Translations under genes and position numbers: made by a program
Notes under the pieces: model-generated
What the model was told of the DNA's origin: nothing
The model's input: the letters and a program-made list of their open reading frames with translations, nothing else
Databases searched by the model: none
Shown: positions 27,870 to 37,200 of the stretch, one piece after another
How the letters are laid out: every line of letters begins with the position of its first letter
How positions within the stretch are numbered: the stretch's first letter is position 1
From: Wenyingzhuangia heitensis
Lineage (GTDB): Bacteria > Bacteroidota > Bacteroidia > Flavobacteriales > Flavobacteriaceae
Assembly (NCBI RefSeq): GCF_011762155.1
Contig: NZ_JAASQL010000002.1
Coordinates: 186,001 to 250,000, forward strand
Direction of reading: 5' to 3'
DNA length: 64,000 bases

Positions 27870-28289
27870 TTAATAGTCAATAATTTCATTTTCGTTAAAA
27901 TGAAAGGCACATTCTATGTTAGCATTTTCGTCGCTGTCTGATCCGTGAACGGCATTTTGAGTTACAGAACTCGCAAATAAATTTCTTATAGTTCCTTCGG
28001 CAGGATCTACGGTAGCACCAATTAAAGCTCTAAAATCGTCAACAGCATTTTTTTTCTCCAAAATAGCAGCAATAATAGGTCCGCTAATCATAAAATCAAT
28101 CAACTCATCATAAAACTTTTTCCCTTTATGTATACCATAAAATTCGGCAGCCTGTTCAGTTGTTAATTTGGTAAGTTTTAAGGCGATTATTTTAAATCCA
28201 GAATTGGTTATTTTCTGAATAATGGCACCTGTGTTTCCCTGCTCAATGGCATCGGGCTTAATCATAGTAAGTGTTCTGTTGTTAGCCAT
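27870..28289 (-). CDS. ndk: Nucleoside diphosphate kinase
   Basis: A 139-residue cytoplasmic enzyme transferring the gamma-phosphate of ATP to nucleoside diphosphates. The active-site motif NAVHGSDS, with the phospho-His, is intact, as are [10 protein letters not shown] at the N terminus and the GATDPAEG-like segment [12 protein letters not shown]. Length fits the family exactly. It is a single-gene unit with its own hairpin downstream; a TATATTTA box lies 43 bases upstream on its strand (28332-28339). Confidence 0.97.
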   Translation of the reverse strand: MANNRTLTMIKPDAIEQGNTGAIIQKITNSGFKIIALKLTKLTTEQAAEFYGIHKGKKFYDELIDFMISGPIIAAILEKKNAVDDFRALIGATVDPAEGTIRNLFASSVTQNAVHGSDSDENANIECAFHFNENEIIDY

Positions 28290-28392
28290 GTTGATTTCTT
28301 TAGGTTTGTATAGCTAATATACTTTTTTAGGTAAATATAGACCAATCTTTATTAGGGTAATTAATTATATACTATTTCTAGAAATTCACTAG

Positions 28393-28420
28393 TTGAGGGA
28401 GTTCCTAATTGTTATATTTA
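28393..28420 (+). promoter_or_regulatory. Candidate promoter of the Pel-like operon
   Basis: TTG (28393-28395), 17 bases, then TATATTTA (28413-28420): the Bacteroidota -33/-7 layout with one mismatch in the last base of TAnnTTTG. It lies 36 bases before the ATG of the first gene and 100 bases after ndk, the only sizeable gap before the six-gene run. Confidence 0.45.
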
Positions 28421-28455
28421 CAAATTAATTCCAATTGCAAAAAAACTTAATAAAA

Positions 28456-29925
28456 ATGCGTAAGTCGGTAATGCTTGTGGGAGAGGGGAATTATCCTTTT
28501 ATGGGAGGTGGTGTTTCTACTTGGTGTCATTCTATTTGTACAGAGGTTAGTGAAGTAGATTTTAGTATACTTTCTTTTACTGCAGATGTATCGTTGCCTA
28601 TATATGAGTTGCCTAAAAACGTAATATCTGTTAAGCAAGTTCCTTTATGGTCTGTAGAAGAACCTATAGAATTATTAAGGTATAACGAAAAGTATTTTGA
28701 TAGAGTTTTAAAAAAAGAACGTACTAAGTCTAGTGTCGTTCGCAATCAATTTATACCTCTTTTTGATCAGTTTATAAAAGCTATTTTTTCTAAAGAAGAA
28801 GATACAGAGTATTTATTAGAGTTATTAATTCAACTTTATACTTATTTTAAAAAATACGACTATAAGGATAGTATGTATAGTATTGAAGTTTGGGATCATT
28901 ACAAAGGTGTGGTGGGAAATGTTGCAGAAGATGATACTTATATTTCTAAGGTGAAAATATCAGATATTGTTACTTCTTTAAGATGGATTTATCGTTTTTT
29001 ATTGCCTATTACGGTAGATTTAGATAAAACAGATATCAACCATGTAACCATATCTGGTTTTCCTTTTTTACCTGTAATTATAGCAAAACATAAATATAAA
29101 ACACCTATAGTGTTAACAGAGCACGGAGTGTTTATGAGAGAGCGACTTATTAATTTAAGTGCATCTCCAATGTCTTATTTTTTAAAATCGTTTTTAATTA
29201 ACTTTTCAGAGTTGGTCACCAAAATGGCATATAAAAGTGCAGATGTGGTTGTGTCTGTAAATACCTACAATTTAAAATGGGCACAGATGTATGGTGCCGA
29301 TCCAAAAAAATGTAAGGTCATATATAATGGTGTTGATGAAAATAAATTTGTACCAAAACCTAAGCCCTTAAAACATAAAGACACTAAAGTAGTTGTAGCT
29401 GCCGCTAGAATTTTTGAGTTAAAAGATATTTTAACCATGATTAGGTCTTGTGCTGAAGTTAAAAAAGAAATTCCAAACGTAAAATACATCGTATATGGAA
29501 ATAAAGATGCCGTACCAGAATATACAACTAAATGTGAAGAATTAATCATAGAATTAGAATTAGAGGAATACTTTATATTGGCAGGATTAAACACAGATCC
29601 TCCCTCTATTTTTGTAGAAGGAGATATTTCTATTTTAACCTCTATTTCTGAAGGATTTCCCTATACTATTATAGAGTCTATGAGTTGTGGTGTGCCTGTC
29701 GTTGCTACAGATGTAGGTGGAGTAAAAGAGGCTATAGATGATGGTGTAGACGGGTTTGTGTGTAAGCCAAAAGATTATAAAGCCATTGCCGAAAAAGTAA
29801 TTATTTTGTTAAAAAACGAAGATTTACGAAAAGAAATGGCTCAAAAAAGTAGAGAAAAAGTAGTAAATAATTTTACCATTGAAGTTGTTAGAAAAGCATA
29901 TTCAGAATTGTATAAATCCCTGTAA
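28456..29925 (+). CDS. PelF-like GT4 glycosyltransferase
   Basis: A 489-residue GT-B transferase closely resembling PelF, the cytosolic enzyme that polymerises the Pel polysaccharide from UDP-GalNAc/UDP-GlcNAc-type donors. The PelF hallmark GEGNYPFMGGGVSTWCHSIC opens the protein; the long N-terminal insertion before TEHGVFMRER is also PelF-like. The donor domain has IYNGVDENKF, ARIFELKDILTMI, and the EX7E motif EGFPYTIIE with VGGVKEAIDDG. I place the start at ATG 28456 rather than an in-frame TTG at 28435. It heads six tightly packed plus-strand genes and ends two bases before the PelG-like gene. Confidence 0.87.
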   Translation: MRKSVMLVGEGNYPFMGGGVSTWCHSICTEVSEVDFSILSFTADVSLPIYELPKNVISVKQVPLWSVEEPIELLRYNEKYFDRVLKKERTKSSVVRNQFIPLFDQFIKAIFSKEEDTEYLLELLIQLYTYFKKYDYKDSMYSIEVWDHYKGVVGNVAEDDTYISKVKISDIVTSLRWIYRFLLPITVDLDKTDINHVTISGFPFLPVIIAKHKYKTPIVLTEHGVFMRERLINLSASPMSYFLKSFLINFSELVTKMAYKSADVVVSVNTYNLKWAQMYGADPKKCKVIYNGVDENKFVPKPKPLKHKDTKVVVAAARIFELKDILTMIRSCAEVKKEIPNVKYIVYGNKDAVPEYTTKCEELIIELELEEYFILAGLNTDPPSIFVEGDISILTSISEGFPYTIIESMSCGVPVVATDVGGVKEAIDDGVDGFVCKPKDYKAIAEKVIILLKNEDLRKEMAQKSREKVVNNFTIEVVRKAYSELYKSL

Positions 29926-29927
29926 TA

Positions 29928-31520
29928 TTGAAACCAATACCTGAAAATATATCCGTTTTAATTCTAGAAATTAAAAACTTAATAGGAATGCCTGTTAGCG
30001 TTAATGCGGTAATGGCAGTTTTGGAGTCTATGGGGATAAGAGAAATAGATGTCAAAGAGGATTATCATTTAGAATCTTTAGCTGTGTTAGCGGCTCTTAT
30101 ATTTAAAGAATTACTAAAAGAAGAATATTCTGATGAGGAAATGAACCCTTCTAGTTCTGAAGCTGAAGCATACATAAAATCTAATCGTGGATTTAATAAA
30201 TACAAAGATGCTATTAAGTTTTATATAAAAGGGTTAATGAGTGTTTTACCTATATTTATACAGATTGCCTGTGTAGTTATATTTGGATATGCTATTTGGG
30301 TAAATGTTGGTTTTAATGATTTGCAAAGTACAGCTGTAGTATTAAGTGTAATTTGGGCACTAATACTTACAGGTGGGTTTATACAAATGATTGGTAGAGT
30401 AGGGTCTTATTATTGGTGTTCATTACAAAAAGTAAAAGCTTATATAGCCATGAATAGACTTTTTTTTAAGGCTATAAGATTTGTGTTAACTATTTTGCTA
30501 TTTATCAACGTAGTTAATTTTTTTCTACATCTTTACCCCTACATAATGATCTTAATATATAGTATTTATACCATCTTAATAAGTATACTTTTATTATGTC
30601 TAGCTCTTATGTATCCAATAGAAAAAAGGTGGACTATTATTTTTACAATAACAACAGCTACCGCTATTGGGTTGTTTTTAAAATTCTATACCAATTTACA
30701 CATTTATCTAACTCATTGGATAGGAATTTCCACCGTAATTCTATTATCATTCTTAGTGTATCAATGGACGTTTAGAGATGTAAAGAAGAATAAAAAAAAT
30801 GAATACAAGCGATTTATTAGGGATGGAGTTATTATTTACAATAACAATCTATACTTTTTATATGGTACCTTTTTGTACATATTGGTTTTTATGGATCGTT
30901 TTTTAGCTTGGTCTGCAGATAGAGGTACTGTGATTCCTTATGTTATTTATTATGAAAAAGATTATGAAATAGGTATGGATTTGTCTATTGTTATTTTCTT
31001 TTTAGTGGCAGGAGTTTTAGAGTATAGCATGTTTGTGTTCTCTAAACAATTAAACATTGTTTTACAAAAATTAGATTTTTATAGTATAGCTGTATTTAAA
31101 AAAGCATTTGCTTATTTATATTTTAGAAATCTATTATCTTTTTTAATAACCTCTTTAGTCGCTTTTTTATTTGTGTATGGTTTTATGCATTACGATTGGG
31201 GGTATAAAAGTGCCTTTGGAGAGGGGTTTCCGGAAAGAAGTTATAATGTGTTAATTTACGGTAGTATAGGGTATTTTTGTCTATCATGGGCAATGTTAAA
31301 CGTACTGTATATGTTTCGATTAAATCAACCTAAAAATGCAGTTAAAATAGTAGGTATTGCCATTATTATAGATTTTGTAGTAGGGGCTTTTTGTAGTAGA
31401 TTTATAAGTTATGAATACAGTGTATTAGGAATGTTGGCGGGGATGTTATTTTTCTTATTAGGAAGCCTTTATTACAATTACAAAATTTTTTCAAGAATAG
31501 ACTATTATGCAGTATTGTAG
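29928..31520 (+). CDS. PelG-like polysaccharide transporter (TTG start)
   Basis: A 530-residue inner-membrane protein with a ~100-residue soluble N-terminal segment followed by about twelve hydrophobic segments. Position after PelF, length, and motifs such as YLFYGTFLYI-like NLYFLYGTFLYILVFMDRFLAWSAD match PelG, the MOP-superfamily flippase that works with PelF, PelD and PelE in Pel synthesis. The reading frame begins with TTG at 29928, two bases after the pelF-like stop; no ATG occurs until about residue 21 (GMPVSV). That start is inferred from frame and from sequence similarity in length. It overlaps the next gene by 14 bases. Export across the inner membrane is the expected role. Confidence 0.8.
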   Translation: MKPIPENISVLILEIKNLIGMPVSVNAVMAVLESMGIREIDVKEDYHLESLAVLAALIFKELLKEEYSDEEMNPSSSEAEAYIKSNRGFNKYKDAIKFYIKGLMSVLPIFIQIACVVIFGYAIWVNVGFNDLQSTAVVLSVIWALILTGGFIQMIGRVGSYYWCSLQKVKAYIAMNRLFFKAIRFVLTILLFINVVNFFLHLYPYIMILIYSIYTILISILLLCLALMYPIEKRWTIIFTITTATAIGLFLKFYTNLHIYLTHWIGISTVILLSFLVYQWTFRDVKKNKKNEYKRFIRDGVIIYNNNLYFLYGTFLYILVFMDRFLAWSADRGTVIPYVIYYEKDYEIGMDLSIVIFFLVAGVLEYSMFVFSKQLNIVLQKLDFYSIAVFKKAFAYLYFRNLLSFLITSLVAFLFVYGFMHYDWGYKSAFGEGFPERSYNVLIYGSIGYFCLSWAMLNVLYMFRLNQPKNAVKIVGIAIIIDFVVGAFCSRFISYEYSVLGMLAGMLFFLLGSLYYNYKIFSRIDYYAVL

Positions 31521-32304
31521 TAAATTAAATATAATAGTAATGTTAACAATGTTTTCCTCTGTTTTTGGAGTTAATAAGCCAGATTTTTTCATCTCTTATG
31601 AAAATATTCCTCCCTATCAAATTAAAGGGTTTGATACCGTGTTTTTAGAGTCCGCTTTTTATAACTCAGAAGATGTGGCATCTTTAAAAAAGGAAAATAA
31701 AAACGTATATGCATATATAAGTTTAACAGAAGTTAGTGAGCATAATATAGATTTATACAATAAGTTAAAACCTTATTTATTATCAAAAAATGAAACCTGG
31801 AACAGCTATTATATCAACATAGCAGATGCTAGAGCAAGAAAAATAGTCCTTAATGAAATTAAACTTATTTATAAAAAAGGGTTTGATGGACTTTTGTTAG
31901 ACAATTTAGACAACGTATCTATTCACGGTCCTTACAAAGCGTTACAATCGGCTTTGATAAAGTTGATACTTGAAATTAAAGAGCAATTTTATAACAAAGA
32001 ATTAATTCAGAATGGTGGCTTGTTTTTGTTAAATAAAACACATGCTTTTTTAAAAGGAATATTGGTAGAATCTGTTTATACCAATTATGATTTTAACTCA
32101 CAATTGTATCAATTAAGAAATAAAAGAGAAGCATTACAAAAAAAATCAAATTTAGAAAATAGTATAAAACATTATAATTTAAAAGGTTTTGTAATAGAGT
32201 ATGCTGTAGATAAAAAAATAGCGAACAAAATATACAAACACTACAGGTCTAGTAAACTGGCTGTAGTGGTAACAGATATTAATTTATCAAACAACTTACA
32301 GTAA
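31507..32304 (+). CDS. GH114-like secreted glycosidase domain protein
   Basis: A 265-residue exported protein: hydrophobic N terminus (KLNIIVMLTMFSSVFG) and a TIM-barrel-like domain of the GH114 (endo-alpha-1,4-polygalactosaminidase) type. Marks are FDTVFLESAFYN, the strand VYAYISLTEV, and GFDGLLLDNLDNV, where the paired acids are expected at the active site. In P. aeruginosa the PelA N-terminal domain has this fold and cleaves partially deacetylated GalNAc polymer. Here the domain is a separate small protein. A second relative is at 38354-39295. The start overlaps the PelG-like gene by 14 bases. Whether it is catalytically active cannot be told. Confidence 0.75.
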   Translation: MQYCSKLNIIVMLTMFSSVFGVNKPDFFISYENIPPYQIKGFDTVFLESAFYNSEDVASLKKENKNVYAYISLTEVSEHNIDLYNKLKPYLLSKNETWNSYYINIADARARKIVLNEIKLIYKKGFDGLLLDNLDNVSIHGPYKALQSALIKLILEIKEQFYNKELIQNGGLFLLNKTHAFLKGILVESVYTNYDFNSQLYQLRNKREALQKKSNLENSIKHYNLKGFVIEYAVDKKIANKIYKHYRSSKLAVVVTDINLSNNLQ

Positions 32305-32307
32305 CGT

Positions 32308-34260
32308 ATGTTATATATAGGTCCATTAAGAGTACTTTTAGTCATACTTTTTTTTCTGTTTATAGGAAAAAAAGTGTTTAGATACCCTTTGCCTTCAGAC
32401 AAAATTAATTTTTTTGTTAAGAAATGGCTTAAGTACGGAACCATTATGTATGCTTCTATTTTTGTATTACATCAACTTGGTTTTTACGATTTGTTTGCAG
32501 TACTCTTAATTATTATATTTTTAATAATAGCACATGTTTTTGGTATAAAATTTAGAGATCTATTTGCTATTGGAGAAAGGTCTAACATTGTATTGCTATA
32601 TTGGGTAGAAATTTTAGAAAAAAAGTATTTAGGAACTTTTAAAGAAAAAGAAAAGAAAAAAGCTAAAATAGTAAGAGGAGAGTATATGTTTCTTATCAAT
32701 GTTTTAATAATAAGCTTTGTACTTTTCTACTTTTTAGGTAATGACTTGTTTACATCTACTTTTGTATGGAACGATGATTTAGCAAAAATAAGGCTGTTCA
32801 ATAATCAAATGTGGTTTCTAGATAATTTAAATGAAATTGGAGATTATTCTTTAATATCTATTTATGCTAAACTTACGGGGTTAACTAATGAGTTGGCTTT
32901 AAAAACATTTGGAGTTATAGAAATTAGTATTCTATCAGTAGTCCTAAGTTGGTTTGCCTATAAATTAACTAAAAGATCTCATATACTAGCAACTTTGTCT
33001 ATGTTGTCTGTAGTAGTGTTGTTTATGTATGCTCCTACACACACAGGGTATATTGTAGCACATAACTCCATTTATTTAAGTTTAAGTTTTACAATACCTT
33101 TAATTGTTTATGCTTTAGAGCAAAAAGAAAAAACGATAAACCATAAGTTGTTTTGGTTTAGAGTTCCCTTTATTTTTTTAACCTTGTTTTTTATAAACTT
33201 ACATGTTTATATTGTTATTTTACCTTTGTTTTTTGCTTCTTTATTACTGTTTAAAAAAGATAAAAAAGGATCTTTAAAGTTTTTAGGAGCATATGGAATA
33301 GCTTTATTTATTGGTTTGGTTTATATTTATTTTGTGTCAGATTTAGACTATTTTATGTCTTACATAAGAACCAATCTAATAGCAGTAAACACTTATACGT
33401 ATCCTAGAACTTTAAAGTACAATTGGGACGATTATATAAATGTTTATTTAATTATAGGAGCACTATTTAATCTTATTTTACTAGCAGTATTTAAAAAACG
33501 TAAAGTAGATACCAAAGTATTGGTCTTTAATATGTTTATGTTTTTCTTGTTTTTACTATTTAAAACCAATACCTATTATATAGATAAAGACGTACTTACT
33601 ATTATTGTTAGAATGTTTATGCCAGTTACCATTCTAACAGCTGTATATGTTATTTATAGCAATGTTTTAGGATTCACTTTTTTAAAAAAATTAAGAACCA
33701 GTATACCTGTAAGTATTTTATGTGTATTAATATTTGTAAGCGGTTCTTATTATTATCAAAAAAATAGAGTTTATAACATTGTTCCGCCAGGAAATTATGC
33801 AAACACAGTATTAGAGGCTTATAATAAAATATTAATGAACAACTTACCCTATTCCTATATGTTGGTAAATGATAGTGATCATTTTATTTTAGACAGTGAA
33901 AATCATTTTTTAATGAATTACGATGAATTTATTCATAATTATACCAAGCAAGATTCTATCTATAGTAAATACAAAGACAAAAAAGAAGTTTTAAAAAAAC
34001 ATCCAGAATATGTGTTGCCAAATAGTATTTATGTTTTTAAATACGATGATTATGGTAAAAAGAAATCAGATGACCGTGTAAGTAATTTAAAAGAAGAATC
34101 TAAAGGTAGTTTAGAAAACAAAGCAATAGACAGTATTGTAATTAAGTTAAAAGATAGAGGTAGAAAGGTAAATGTATTTTATAAAGAAAATAATATTTCG
34201 GTATACGAAATAGAAAATATTCCCAATTCTAGTAACGTAATCGATTTAATGTTTCAGTAA
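32308..34260 (+). CDS. Unassigned polytopic membrane protein in Pel-like locus
   Basis: A 650-residue inner-membrane protein that I do not recognise with certainty. Two hydrophobic segments start it; residues 75-125 are a cytoplasmic Lys-rich loop; nine or ten more segments follow up to about residue 495; the last ~150 residues are hydrophilic (YSYMLVNDSDHF onward). The loop after the third segment carries an acidic pair (FVWNDDLAKIRLFNNQMW), and the order of segments recalls GT-C fold glycosyltransferases. It sits where PelD/PelE would be expected but shows no GAF, GGDEF or TPR features. It may supply the inner-membrane scaffold or a sugar-transfer step. Three bases separate it from the gene before, and it abuts the gene after. 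Confidence 0.6.
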   Translation: MLYIGPLRVLLVILFFLFIGKKVFRYPLPSDKINFFVKKWLKYGTIMYASIFVLHQLGFYDLFAVLLIIIFLIIAHVFGIKFRDLFAIGERSNIVLLYWVEILEKKYLGTFKEKEKKKAKIVRGEYMFLINVLIISFVLFYFLGNDLFTSTFVWNDDLAKIRLFNNQMWFLDNLNEIGDYSLISIYAKLTGLTNELALKTFGVIEISILSVVLSWFAYKLTKRSHILATLSMLSVVVLFMYAPTHTGYIVAHNSIYLSLSFTIPLIVYALEQKEKTINHKLFWFRVPFIFLTLFFINLHVYIVILPLFFASLLLFKKDKKGSLKFLGAYGIALFIGLVYIYFVSDLDYFMSYIRTNLIAVNTYTYPRTLKYNWDDYINVYLIIGALFNLILLAVFKKRKVDTKVLVFNMFMFFLFLLFKTNTYYIDKDVLTIIVRMFMPVTILTAVYVIYSNVLGFTFLKKLRTSIPVSILCVLIFVSGSYYYQKNRVYNIVPPGNYANTVLEAYNKILMNNLPYSYMLVNDSDHFILDSENHFLMNYDEFIHNYTKQDSIYSKYKDKKEVLKKHPEYVLPNSIYVFKYDDYGKKKSDDRVSNLKEESKGSLENKAIDSIVIKLKDRGRKVNVFYKENNISVYEIENIPNSSNVIDLMFQ

Positions 34261-37200
34261 ATGAAAAAGTATATAAATCTTTTAGTGGTTTTATTATTTT
34301 TTATCTCTTGCGATAAAGAAAAAATAAGCAAGAAAAAACAGATTGCCCCTAAGCAAGAGCATGGGGTTTTGTATGTAACAAATCCAACAGATAGTTTGTC
34401 TTTGGTGGTAGAGCAAAACTTAAAACATTTATGTGATTATACTAAATTCCCTTTTAAAAGTATTACAAATTCAGAGTTGGACTATCTTACAGAAATTAAT
34501 GAGAAAACCGCTTTGTTAGTACTTACAGGTTCTGATACATTGCATCAAATAACTATAAGAAAAATTGTAAAATACGTTCAAAACGGAGGAACTCTATTTA
34601 TTCCTAATCTAACAACAGACCAAAGACTTTCTTATTTGTTAGGTCTTAAAGTAGATGCAGACTTTAGTAAAGATTATACTTCTGGAGGTTTTTCTTTTAA
34701 CGAGATCTTAATTCCAGGGTATAAAAACATAACGCACAAAACAGAATATTTACACGGAGGATTAACTTTAGATAACTTTAATAATGACGTAAACATATAT
34801 GCAACAGCAGTAAACAATCCTATGTATCCTGTAATTATAGAAAATTATGTAGGTAAAGGAAAAACCATCTATGTAAACTCTAATTACGAATATGAAAAAA
34901 ACGATAGAGGATTACTTTTAATGCCTTTATTAAAAGCTATGGAAGGTATTCCGTTTCCTATAGCCAATGTGAGTACTATTTTTTTAGATGATTTTCCATC
35001 TCCTGTATACCCTACCAAAACAGAACCTATAAAGTCTGAATTTGGTTTAACCAATGCAGAGTTTGTTAGACAAATATGGTGGCCAGATATGGCAAAATAT
35101 GCAGACTCTTTGGGATTAAAATATACAGCTCTCTCTATTTATGATTATAGTTTAAATACAGTCCCTCCGTTTTCTTACAGCGAGTGGGAAGAAATAAGCG
35201 ATTCTTTATTAGTTGGAAATAAAAGTATTGTATCTACTATATCTAAAAATGTGATAAAAGACGGTCATGAATTAGGTTTACATGGTTACAATCACGTATC
35301 TCTTTTAAACGATGAATGGTTTAAAAGACCAGACTACATGGCTTTGGCACTAAAAAGTGTTTCTAAAAAATGGAAAACAGAAAATTTAGGAAAATTGCCT
35401 ATTTCTTATGTACCACCTACAAATTATATAGACAGTGTTGGTATTCAAGCATTGGTAAAAGGAATGCCATCAACCAAATATATGTGTAGTTTGTATTTAG
35501 GAGAAAAATATGATGGAGGAGATAGAGAGTTTGATGTGGAGCCTTTTCATAAAAAGTTGTACGATTATCCTAGAATATCTGATGGTTACGAACCTAGCGA
35601 CAAAATTAAATATTCCTATTATTCATTGTTTTTGTATACTGGTATTTGGACCCATTTTATACATCCAGACGATGTATACCAAATTCCGGACGAAAGTAAT
35701 TTAGAAAGTAAAGGAGAGTTTGAGTTTAGAAATAAAAATAATTTAGGATGGAGAACTACTCCGTCTAGAGCCGATAAAAAAGGAATGTTGCCTATTTTTA
35801 TTGACGATGTAGTTATTCCAATAAAAAAAACATATCCTTTTCAGCGTTATAAAACTGTAAAAAATGCGGTACCTATTGTACAAAAATGGAGAAACACATA
35901 TCCAGAATTTAAAATAACAGATAAAGAATTAACCGTTGTTAGCAACAAAAACAACCAGGACACTTATTGGCGAGTATTTGTCGGAAAAAACTTTACAAAA
36001 GAATACGAGCAATCTTTAAAAGAAAATAAAACTATCTATACCAAAACAACTTATTTAGATGGCCATTTGTATTCTCTTCATCTGCAAAATAAATCTATTT
36101 CTTTGATAAATGTAAACAACTTAAATCATCAAAAAACAGAATTAAAAACAAGAGATATAGAGTATGAACTTTTTGAATTGTTAAACGGAGAAATTAAAGA
36201 TTTAGTAAAGCAAAATAGATTAAGAGAAGCTACCAATCTTTTGGAAAACTACATCAATCAAAGACCAACAATTAAAGACAGAGTTTTTAGAATTTATGCA
36301 AAATACATGTCTTGGCAAGATAGAAATAACGGAACTTGGAAGTTTTTATATGACTATTGTAATCGTTACAATACCAAAGAAAACTTTGATTATTCTAAAA
36401 CGTTAAAAACCTATTTAACGCTACCAAGTAACAATGTTTACAATTTGTGGTTATACAAATACATGTTGTTAGAACCTAATAATACAGAGCATTATAAGGA
36501 TTTTATTACAAATAATTATGAGCCTAGGTTTTATAGTGAGCTAAAAAGAATGTATAAAATCATTCAAAAATTAGAACCTACCAATCAAAATAGAGCCAAT
36601 CAATTGTTGTTTTTATTTAGCTATTTTCCTGATGAGTTTGTAAACGAATTAAAAATGGAAGAGGTTTGTAGCAATCCTATTTTAAAAGAACAATCATCAG
36701 ATTTTTCATGGTTTTTTGCTGATAGAAAATTATATAAAAAAGCTTTAGAATGCACAAGTTGCAACAATACAATAGATGATGATACAAAGTACAATTGGTA
36801 CACAGCATTGGGAGATACTATTGCTGTAAAAAAACTATATTACAACAAGTACTTTGCCGATTTATTATATAACAATCCAGAACAAGCACTGATTGAAATA
36901 GAAACCAAAGACGTTTGTGAAGATGAAGTATTTATAAATCATTCTAACGAAATTACATGGTTGTATGCAAGTAAAAAGAACTACAGTAAAGCACTTTCTT
37001 GGAGTAAATGCTCCGATAGTATAAAACTTTTAGAAAAGTTTGATTGGATGTATCAAATGAAAGATAAAGAAGCTATCATAACAGCATATCAAGAACATTT
37101 GGTGTTACAAAAAGAAGAACAGACTCGTTTGTTATTAGACATAACAGCATTAAGAAAAAGTGCATTTTCCAATAGTATTGATGAGAATCCTAAACTAGAA

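Noticed and set aside
28435-28455. TTG at 28435 as start of the PelF-like gene
   Set aside because: ATG 28456 begins the family-like start MRKSVMLVGEG and leaves a normal leader from the -7 box.
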